A stretch of DNA of 6,430 nucleotides from Candidatus Omnitrophota bacterium. Lineage in GTDB: Bacteria; Omnitrophota; Gorgyraeia; 2-02-FULL-51-18. The stretch is from contig JAHFFM010000114.1 in assembly GCA_023247935.1 (NCBI GenBank), positions 1 to 6,430 on the forward strand, written 5' to 3'. The notes below the pieces were generated by a model that saw only the letters and a program-made list of their open reading frames with translations, searched no databases and was not told the origin of the DNA. Below are positions 1 through 4,972 of this stretch, piece by piece. Positions within the stretch are counted from its first letter, which is position 1. The number at the start of each line of letters is the position of its first letter. The position numbers and the translations under genes were made by a program.

Positions 1-171
1 GAGTTCTTTGGGAACGGAGATTTTATGCGAGAGAGCTTCGGCCGAAGCCACCGGCAGCACGGGAGCACCGCCTTGCGCCATCACGACATCTTGAATAAAA
101 AAGGAGGCAATCAGCGCTACGCAGATGCATTTATAAAAGTTTTTCGTATGACGCCGGAGTTTAGGGTTCAT
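1..171 (-). CDS. Secreted protein of unknown function, N-terminal 57 residues only
   Basis: An ATG at 171-169 opens a frame that stays open to the left edge of the window, giving 57 residues with the C-terminus missing. The N-terminus looks like a Sec signal peptide: a basic stretch (residues 4-14, with Lys, Arg, Arg, His, Lys and Lys), a hydrophobic core (about 15-31, CICVALIASFFIQDVVM), then Ala32-Gln33, so cleavage near Ala32 is plausible. The mature part begins with a Gly/Ala/Pro-rich linker and a segment reading SHKISVPKEL. An AGAGG motif lies 4 nt upstream of the ATG, a moderate ribosome binding site. The gene starts 34 nt after the stop of the 73-residue gene, so the two are probably co-transcribed. 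The long plus-strand frame over the same bases has no family resemblance and I treat it as a shadow. The function cannot be read from this fragment. The signal peptide followed by an I-x-V/I-P-x-E segment recalls secreted proteins of Omnitrophota, which is memory-based and unverified. Confidence 0.72.
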   Translation of the reverse strand, partial: MNPKLRRHTKNFYKCICVALIASFFIQDVVMAQGGAPVLPVASAEALSHKISVPKEL

Positions 172-205
172 AAAGCCTCTTTGCCTACTATTCCTCAGCA
201 GCCGA

Positions 206-427
206 CTAAAATTTTAAAGCCATCCCGTATGTCTGCGGGGCTTGGATTGTTTCTTCATTCATTTTACGAATTTTTCTCAAACTTGTTTCAATTCTTTTAA
301 GCGTTTCCTGACAATATCTCATGTCATAAACGTCATAGCGTTGATTCGTTTCCAATTCTTCGACTAATTTGGCTAATGTCACGCTATTGCTTTTCAGGGA
401 ACTCACCATGATTTCTCTCTCGAACAT
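206..427 (-). CDS. Small charged helical protein, 73 residues, function unknown
   Basis: I do not recognise this protein. It starts at an ATG (427-425) preceded by a near-perfect Shine-Dalgarno AAGGAGG with a 5-nt spacer, which is the strongest ribosome binding site in the window and the main reason to believe the gene. An inner Met7 is possible but lacks that signal. The sequence suggests two helices: about residues 14-27 (VTLAKLVEELE) and 33-60 (rich in Glu, Lys, Arg with Leu/Ile at heptad-like spacing), followed by a short tail ending in Phe. There is no signal peptide, membrane segment or metal site, and a single Cys39. A cytoplasmic helical hairpin or coiled-coil adaptor or regulator would fit, but that is inference. 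It follows a 136-bp non-coding gap that carries phased repeats, so it is probably the first gene of its own transcript, with the secreted-protein gene second. Confidence 0.75.
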   Translation of the reverse strand: MFEREIMVSSLKSNSVTLAKLVEELETNQRYDVYDMRYCQETLKRIETSLRKIRKMNEETIQAPQTYGMALKF

Positions 428-432
428 TGAAT

Positions 433-439
433 CCTCCTT
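433..439 (-). promoter_or_regulatory. Strong Shine-Dalgarno of the 73-residue gene
   Basis: On the minus strand the bases read AAGGAGG, followed by the 5-nt spacer ATTCA and then ATG. This fixes the start of the small gene. The other genes of the window have weak or unrecognisable sites, consistent with translational coupling inside the operon and independent initiation here. Confidence 0.8.
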
Positions 440-452
440 CTTCGGGATTTCT

Positions 453-470
453 TTTTATGTTGTTTTATGT
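453..470 (-). repeat. Two ACATAAAA direct repeats, 10-nt period
   Basis: The minus strand carries ACATAAAA at 470-463 and again at 460-453, one helical turn apart. They lie between the phased TTCAT repeats and the Shine-Dalgarno of the 73-residue gene. If transcription starts near 473, as the candidate -10 suggests, they would be in the 5' leader; otherwise they could flank the promoter. Short AT-rich repeats arise easily by chance, so function is uncertain. Confidence 0.4.
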
Positions 471-479
471 TTCGCTAAA

Positions 480-485
480 AGAATA
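480..485 (-). promoter_or_regulatory. Weak candidate -10 hexamer (TATTCT) for the 73-residue gene
   Basis: TATTCT on the minus strand matches the sigma-70 consensus TATAAT at four of six positions, including A2 and T6. It lies 4 nt downstream of the last TTCAT unit, and no good -35 hexamer is seen at the usual distance. That would fit an activator-dependent promoter in which the repeats replace the -35 element. In this AT-rich stretch the match is weak and other choices are possible. Confidence 0.25.
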
Positions 486-489
486 CAGC

Positions 490-543
490 GGAATTATGAA
501 ATAAAAATGAAATGTTTATGAATTTTTGTGAGGGAATTATGAA
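490..543 (-). promoter_or_regulatory. Phased 11-nt direct repeats starting TTCAT, likely operator
   Basis: On the minus strand the units are TTCATAATTCC (543-533), a 10-nt spacer, TTCATAAACAT (522-512), TTCATTTTTAT (511-501) and TTCATAATTCC (500-490). The first and last units are identical over all 11 bases. The TTCAT cores start 21, 11 and 11 nt apart, placing all of them on the same face of the helix. A-tracts centred near 505, 525 and 547 are also spaced about two turns apart, so the region may be curved. OmpR/PhoB-family regulators bind tandem direct repeats with an 11-bp period, and the layout fits that type of site. The regulator is unknown. The site lies between msrB and the 73-residue gene, upstream of the latter. 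Confidence 0.5.
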
Positions 544-563
544 GAAAAAACGATTAGAAAAAC

Positions 564-1067
564 TTATTTTTGATAAAGTTTGAGAGAACCTGCATTAATG
601 CAGTAACGCTTGCCCGTGGGCGGTGGACCGTCGTCAAACACGTGACCCAGATGGGCGCCGCAGCGGGCACAAAGAACTTCCTCGCGGACCATACCATAAC
701 CCTTGTCTTCTTCTATAGTTACGTTTAAGGGAGACACCGGATTCCAAAAACTTGGCCAACCCGTGCCGGATTCAAATTTTTTGCCATAAGCAAAAAGGTG
801 GGTACCGCATGCCACGCACACGTAAATCCCCTCGCCCGAAGCGGGAAGGGCGCATTGCTTGGAAAAAGCCTGCTCCGTCCCCTTTTCCCTCGTCACGTGA
901 TACTGTTCGGGGGTAAGAATTTTTTTCCATTCGGCATCTGATTTGACGATGCGTTCCACGCTCTCTGTTTTTTTTGTAATGGCGTCATAAATCTGAATTT
1001 TTTGCATACCCGCTCCCATGAGAAGAAAAGAAAAAAGAAGAGTGAAAATTAAAAATTTTCTTGGCAA
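564..1067 (-). CDS. msrB: Peptide-methionine (R)-S-oxide reductase, probably exported
   Basis: MsrB reduces the R epimer of methionine sulfoxide in proteins. The 167 residues hold the whole family fold: two zinc Cys pairs (Cys84/Cys87 in CVACG and Cys133/Cys136 in CARCG), the GTGWPSF core (101-107), GHVFDDGP (141-148) and the catalytic Cys156 in RYCINAGSL. The position that carries the resolving Cys in many two-Cys MsrBs (SGCGWPSF) is Thr102 here. Cys72 in the loop before the zinc knuckle may take that role. Residues 1-20 (basic PRK, then FLIFTLLFSFLLMGAG) look like a signal peptide, suggesting action outside the cytoplasm, with no lipobox Cys. The start is a TTG 6 nt after the purU stop and lacks a clear Shine-Dalgarno. 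Met21 (1007-1005), preceded by GGGAG at 5 nt, would give a leaderless cytoplasmic form. It is the last gene of the packed operon, and no stem-loop terminator follows. Confidence 0.93.
   Translation of the reverse strand: MPRKFLIFTLLFSFLLMGAGMQKIQIYDAITKKTESVERIVKSDAEWKKILTPEQYHVTREKGTEQAFSKQCALPASGEGIYVCVACGTHLFAYGKKFESGTGWPSFWNPVSPLNVTIEEDKGYGMVREEVLCARCGAHLGHVFDDGPPPTGKRYCINAGSLKLYQK
1044..1060 (-). repeat. AT-rich inverted repeat at the msrB start
   Basis: The minus strand reads GAAAATT, a 3-nt loop TTT, then AATTTTC: a perfect 7-bp inverted repeat beginning 4 nt after the msrB TTG codon. Only two of the seven pairs at most are not A-T, so it would be a weak RNA hairpin. It overlaps the signal-peptide codons and may be only the result of Lys/Phe/Ile codon use. 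Confidence 0.3.
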
Positions 1068-1073
1068 TTTAGT

Positions 1074-1913
1074 CTAATCAAACAAAATCGTCTTATTGCC
1101 GCTGACAAAAATGCGGTCTTCAAGCGCCAAACCCAACGCTTTTGCCAACACCACTTTTTCAACGTCACGACCCGCCTGCGCCATGTCCGCCACGCTATGA
1201 GAATGGTCCACAGACGTAATGTCCTGCGCGATGATCGGACCCTCATCCAGATGACTTGTCACAAAATGTGCCGTGGCTCCGATAATCTTCACGCCGCGGT
1301 CCGACGCTTGTTTATACGGACTCTTTCCGGCAAAAGCCGGTAAAAATGAATGATGAATGTTGATAATTCTGTTTTTGTATTGTGAAACAAAAGAATTGCT
1401 CAGAATCCGCATGAATTTCGCCAACACCAAATACTCCGGGCGGTAACGCTCAAGGATGGAGACAACTTTCGCTTCGGATTTTTTTTGGCTGCCATTTTTG
1501 TAAGGCACGCAATAAAATGGAATTTTGAACTTTTTAGCCAGATCCGCCAAATCATCATGGTTTCCAATGACCGCTCGGATATCCGCGTTTAATTCGCCGT
1601 ATTCATGTCTGACAAGCAAATCACCCAAACAATGTGTTTCTTTTGTCACGAAAATGACGAGGGATTTTTTACGGTCTTTATCTAAATTTAAAATCGCGTC
1701 TTTTGGCAGGATTTTTCTTAAATCATTCAAAATTTTCTTGGAGTCTGCGTTTCCGGAAAATTGCGTCCGCATAAAAAACTTTTTTTTCTCAGAGTCCACG
1801 AACTCGCCATTTTGGACGATATTTAAATCGTAATGGTAAAGGACGCCGGTAATCCTGTGAATCAAGCCTTTGTCGTCCGAACATTCCACTTTTAAAATAT
1901 ACATGGAGTTCAT
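1074..1913 (-). CDS. purU: Formyltetrahydrofolate deformylase
   Basis: PurU hydrolyses 10-formyl-tetrahydrofolate to tetrahydrofolate and formate in the cytoplasm, balancing the one-carbon pool and supplying formate, for example to PurT-type purine synthesis. With the start at ATG 1913-1911 the protein has 279 residues, normal for the family. An N-terminal ACT domain (about 4-75, with CSDDKGLIHRITGVL) is followed by the formyltransferase domain. The catalytic triad is visible as Asn185 and His187 in INIHHSFLPAF and Asp223 in LDEGPII. GVKIIGATAHFV and AGRDVEK are characteristic of PurU rather than of PurN or Fmt. The frame is open up to a TTG at 1973, but that start would overlap rpoN by 56 nt and add 20 residues unlike the family. 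ATG 1904-1902 is another possible start. No strong ribosome binding site is seen, and coupling to rpoN, which ends 4 nt upstream, is likely. Confidence 0.95.
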   Translation of the reverse strand: MNSMYILKVECSDDKGLIHRITGVLYHYDLNIVQNGEFVDSEKKKFFMRTQFSGNADSKKILNDLRKILPKDAILNLDKDRKKSLVIFVTKETHCLGDLLVRHEYGELNADIRAVIGNHDDLADLAKKFKIPFYCVPYKNGSQKKSEAKVVSILERYRPEYLVLAKFMRILSNSFVSQYKNRIINIHHSFLPAFAGKSPYKQASDRGVKIIGATAHFVTSHLDEGPIIAQDITSVDHSHSVADMAQAGRDVEKVVLAKALGLALEDRIFVSGNKTILFD

Positions 1914-1917
1914 TCTA

Positions 1918-3216
1918 TCATGGCACCCGGAAAAATGAGGAAGGGATTTCCATTTTTTTCCGGTACTTGGCAACCGTGCGGCGGGAAATATGAATGCCCT
2001 CGGCCCTTAAAAAAAGGGTTATCCGGTTGTCGCTTAACGGACTGTTTTGGGGCGGCATTTTAATCAGCCGGCGGATTTTATTCTGCACCGCGTGCGGGGA
2101 CAATTCAGAGTTTTTTGCGTTCACGGAATTCGTAAAAAAAGCCTTCAGCGCGACAAGTCCGTGAGGGGTTTCGGCATACTTATTGGCCACGGCGCGCGAA
2201 ACGGTGGATTTATGAACGCCTATGCGCGACGCAGCGTCGCTCATGCGGCAAGGCCTCAAAAAAGAAACTCCTTTCTTTAAAAAATCACCCTGTTCATCAG
2301 CCAAATATCGGGCCAAATTCTCAAGCGTGGCGCCCCTCTGTTCTATGGACTTTAAAAACAAAATGGCCGACTCAAGTTTTTTCTTTAAATAATCGCGCGT
2401 CTCCGTTGTTGTTTTCGGATCCTTTAAAAGTTTTTTGTAATAGGGGTTGATTTTAAACTCCGGAAAGTGAGAACGGCTGCACGAAACTTCAAACCGGCCT
2501 TTCCTTCGAATAAAAATAATATCGGGAGTAATATAAACCGGCTGAAATGCGGTGAATTTATTTCCGGGGTTAGGACTTAACCTTTTTATTATTTTCACGG
2601 CTTCGCCCACTTGCACCAGAGAAAGATTTAATTCGCCAGCAAGGCCTTCTAATTTTCTAAATGGGAAAAAAGAGAGACGATTTTGGATAATCCGCGTGAC
2701 AGGGTTTTTTAGTTCCGGACTCAAGTCCAAACGCTTAACTTGCAGCAAAAGACATTCTTCCAAACTCCGGCACGCGATTCCGGCCGGCTCCAGATCCCAG
2801 ACCATTTCAAGCGCCTCTTCCACATCCTCAAGACCGGCATTGAGATTTTCCGCGATTTCAGTCAAATCAATCGTCAAATAACCTTTTTCGTCAAGATTCC
2901 GGATAATTTCCTCCCCCAGTGCTTTTTGACGCCAAGAAAGAACCAATAAATGCCATTGATTCAAAAGGTGTTCAGCCAGAGAAAGGGAGGAGCCTCTCAC
3001 TTCCTGTTCCAAATTTTCCCTCTCTTTGCGATAACCCCCCATAAGCTCCACGCGCCTGGTTCCGGTTTCTTCCAAAAATGGGTTGGAAATAATCTCGTCT
3101 TCCATGTGACGGCTTAAATCGGCGCAAGGCATTTGCAAAATACTCAACGCCTGTTTTAATTGGAAGTTGAATCGGATTTTTGTCCGAAGCCCTGGCGAAG
3201 GCGACAGATTAAGCAT
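1918..3216 (-). CDS. rpoN: RNA polymerase sigma-54 factor
   Basis: Sigma-54 directs RNA polymerase to -24/-12 promoters and needs an AAA+ activator to open them. The chosen ATG (3216-3214) gives 432 residues; the frame is open to 3333, but the extra 39 residues lie within the kinase gene and look unlike sigma-54. Region I is at about 10-50 (FNFQLKQALSILQM, then ISNPFLEE) and is poorer in Gln than usual. The acidic region II is very short (about 51-75). The core-binding domain covers about 80-250 (AGIACRSLEECLLLQ, LSPNPG). The DNA-binding part has the helix-turn-helix at 327-347 (GVHKSTVSR, where GMHESTVSR is common) and the RpoN box SRRTVAKYRK at 411-420 (commonly ARRTVAKYRE). All regions are present, so it should be functional. 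The ATG overlaps the kinase stop by 8 nt. The usual rpoN neighbours lptB, hpf and ptsN are absent from the window. Confidence 0.96.
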   Translation of the reverse strand: MLNLSPSPGLRTKIRFNFQLKQALSILQMPCADLSRHMEDEIISNPFLEETGTRRVELMGGYRKERENLEQEVRGSSLSLAEHLLNQWHLLVLSWRQKALGEEIIRNLDEKGYLTIDLTEIAENLNAGLEDVEEALEMVWDLEPAGIACRSLEECLLLQVKRLDLSPELKNPVTRIIQNRLSFFPFRKLEGLAGELNLSLVQVGEAVKIIKRLSPNPGNKFTAFQPVYITPDIIFIRRKGRFEVSCSRSHFPEFKINPYYKKLLKDPKTTTETRDYLKKKLESAILFLKSIEQRGATLENLARYLADEQGDFLKKGVSFLRPCRMSDAASRIGVHKSTVSRAVANKYAETPHGLVALKAFFTNSVNAKNSELSPHAVQNKIRRLIKMPPQNSPLSDNRITLFLRAEGIHISRRTVAKYRKKMEIPSSFFRVP

Positions 3217-4972
3217 TGACCATTGCAATGAGTTTATTGGAAACGGCATTAATCGCAAGAGGCAAACGTATAAAAAATGTGGTCCCCGCGCCCTCCCGGC
3301 TTTGAACCGAAATAGAACCGCCGTGATGCTCAATGTTTTCCTTGCAAACGGCCAGACCCAGCCCTAAACCGCTGGTTTTGGTGGTGTAAAAGGGGTCAAA
3401 AATAGACGGGAGCTTGTCGGAGGGAATTCCCTTTCCTGTATCGCGAATCCCGATTTCCAATTCTTTAGAATAAATTTTGGTCCAAATCGTGATCTCGCCT
3501 CCCTGAGGCATGGCATCCACGGCATTGATCACCAAATTCAAAAGCGCTTGTTTTAATTTCGCGGAGTTCGCCTGGATAAAGGGTAAATTATCGATAACGT
3601 CACATTGAAAGGTAATTCCGTTCTGGGTCAGTTTCTGTTGAACCAAAAAAATAAAATCCGAAATAAAATCATTCATATTTGTTTCAAATAATTCAAAACC
3701 GGACCTTTTCGAAAAATTGGAAATTTCATTAAGCATATCTTTCCAGCTTTCCAATTCCCGGGGCATCATCGACAAGAATTTGTCTAAAAATTCTTTATCG
3801 CCGTGCCGTTTAGGCAAAAGACCTATAAAGGTGCTGATCATCATCAAAGAATTTTTAAGTTCATGCGTGATAGCGGTGGCCGCCTTGCCTATCGCGACCA
3901 GTTTTTCCGATTCACGGGCTTTTTTAAGCTTTTCGGTCATCTGGTTAAAAGAATTCATCAGCTCGCCGATCTCATCTTGGCGCTGGATACTCATCCGCTG
4001 GTCAAAATCTCCCTGCGAAACCTTCCCCATTTTTTCAGCCAGCTCCTGAATGGAACTTGTCATCATTCTGGCAAGCAGCGAGCTGGAACCAATCGCGACA
4101 ACGAGACTCAAAATAATCAAAATCCACGCTTCTACTTTCATCACGGTCAAAAAAGAATAAGCCTCATTCATGGGCTGCCGGATAATAACGCCCCAGCCAA
4201 GACCGGCAATAGACGAATAGGCTTCAAGCCAGGCTTTCCCTTCTTCGTCTTTGGATTCAAGGCTTCCCGTTTTTCCCTCGAGAACAGCCTTAGCGGGCGC
4301 ATAGGAGGACAAATTTTGATTTGCTAAAACTTTCTTTTTGTCTTCGTCGGCAATCAACACGCCATTTTTGGAAATAACACAAGCTCTTCCGGTTTTACCG
4401 ATACGAATCGCGTCCACAATCTCCCAAAATCCCCGCAAACGAACCTCGGCGGCCAACACGCCTTTGATTTTTCCCATATTTTTGATGGGAACGGCCATGA
4501 CGATGTAAGGAGAATGGTCGGAAAAAAATTGAATGGAAGAAATATAAAATTCTCCCATGGAAGCGGCCTGAAACGCGGGGTCGGAACCCCATTCTTTTAA
4601 AGCAGTGCCCACATCGGAGGTGACGCGCTCTTTTCCGGTCAAATCCAAAGAAGAAATCCGTCCGAAAATTTCCTGATTCAGCGCCAACTCCACCAGCGCG
4701 GTTTCCTGCTTCCAATAATCCGAATGAAGCGTGCCTAAAATAGAGGCGGTGGATTTTAAAAGATCTTGAGGGCGACGGATAAATTCGCCAAGTTCGCTGG
4801 CGACACGAATGGCGAGCTGCCGCTGGTCGCGAAGCACCGAAGTCTTAACGGCGGTTTGACTGGTTCCGATCAAAAGCCAGCCAAGAAACATCAAAGGCAG
4901 GGCGACAAGAAAAGCCAAAACAAGCGCCATTTGCACCCACATACGTTTCGAGAAATGGGATTCAAAGCGCAT
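3209..4972 (-). CDS. Membrane sensor histidine kinase with Cache-like sensor and HAMP, NtrB/AtoS-like
   Basis: This is a two-component sensor of 587 residues. Transmembrane helix 1 is at about 13-36 and helix 2 at about 282-304, bracketing a roughly 245-residue extracytoplasmic region that looks like a double-Cache ligand sensor (RISSLDLTGKERV near 105-117, IGKTGRACVISKNGVLIAD at 191-209, GLGWGVIIRQP at 257-267). A HAMP linker follows (about 300-352, GDFDQRM, DEIGELMNSFNQM). The dimerisation helix carries the phospho-acceptor His370 in ITHELKN. The ATPase domain shows the N box (NLVINAVDAM, Asn483), G1 (DTGKGI, Asp511), F box (FDPFYTTK) and G2 (GLGLGL, 535-540). The residue after HELKN is Ser375, where Pro is usual. 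Its catalytic part resembles kinases that act on NtrC-type, sigma-54-dependent regulators, and rpoN follows directly. The cognate regulator and ligand are not visible. The ATG lies inside the end of the exporter gene (11-nt overlap). Confidence 0.95.
   Translation of the reverse strand: MRFESHFSKRMWVQMALVLAFLVALPLMFLGWLLIGTSQTAVKTSVLRDQRQLAIRVASELGEFIRRPQDLLKSTASILGTLHSDYWKQETALVELALNQEIFGRISSLDLTGKERVTSDVGTALKEWGSDPAFQAASMGEFYISSIQFFSDHSPYIVMAVPIKNMGKIKGVLAAEVRLRGFWEIVDAIRIGKTGRACVISKNGVLIADEDKKKVLANQNLSSYAPAKAVLEGKTGSLESKDEEGKAWLEAYSSIAGLGWGVIIRQPMNEAYSFLTVMKVEAWILIILSLVVAIGSSSLLARMMTSSIQELAEKMGKVSQGDFDQRMSIQRQDEIGELMNSFNQMTEKLKKARESEKLVAIGKAATAITHELKNSLMMISTFIGLLPKRHGDKEFLDKFLSMMPRELESWKDMLNEISNFSKRSGFELFETNMNDFISDFIFLVQQKLTQNGITFQCDVIDNLPFIQANSAKLKQALLNLVINAVDAMPQGGEITIWTKIYSKELEIGIRDTGKGIPSDKLPSIFDPFYTTKTSGLGLGLAVCKENIEHHGGSISVQSREGAGTTFFIRLPLAINAVSNKLIAMVNA

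Noticed and set aside
25..300. Plus-strand open frame of 91 codons at the left edge
   Set aside because: It lies opposite two better supported minus-strand genes (signal peptide with a moderate ribosome binding site, and a helical protein with a strong one), and its translation has low-complexity Phe/His content with no recognisable domain.
430..449. Possible hairpin AATCC/GGATT enclosing the Shine-Dalgarno of the 73-residue gene
   Set aside because: The stem is only 5 bp with a 10-nt loop, and most of the ribosome binding site stays in the loop, so a switch is not supported.
528..566. Search for a terminator after msrB
   Set aside because: The sequence after the stop is T-rich, but there is no GC-rich stem before it, so no intrinsic terminator is called. 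Transcription may continue into the small gene or end by another mechanism.
1049..1246. Minus-strand open frame of 65 codons overlapping purU and msrB
   Set aside because: It is an out-of-frame shadow of the conserved PurU C-terminus, rich in Arg and Trp.
1921..1935. TGGCAC on the plus strand, resembling a sigma-54 -24 element
   Set aside because: The GC dinucleotide expected 10 nt after the GG is absent (bases are AA), it faces no gene on that strand, and it codes for the rpoN C-terminus.
1966..1973. TTGCCAAG appears both at the msrB start and at the extended purU start
   Set aside because: An 8-base match in coding sequence is expected by chance, and the extended purU start is not credible because it lies within rpoN.
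3803..4327. Plus-strand open frame of 174 codons inside the kinase gene
   Set aside because: It is wholly antisense to the HAMP and dimerisation regions of a clear histidine kinase. The translation looks like antisense composition and matches no family I know.
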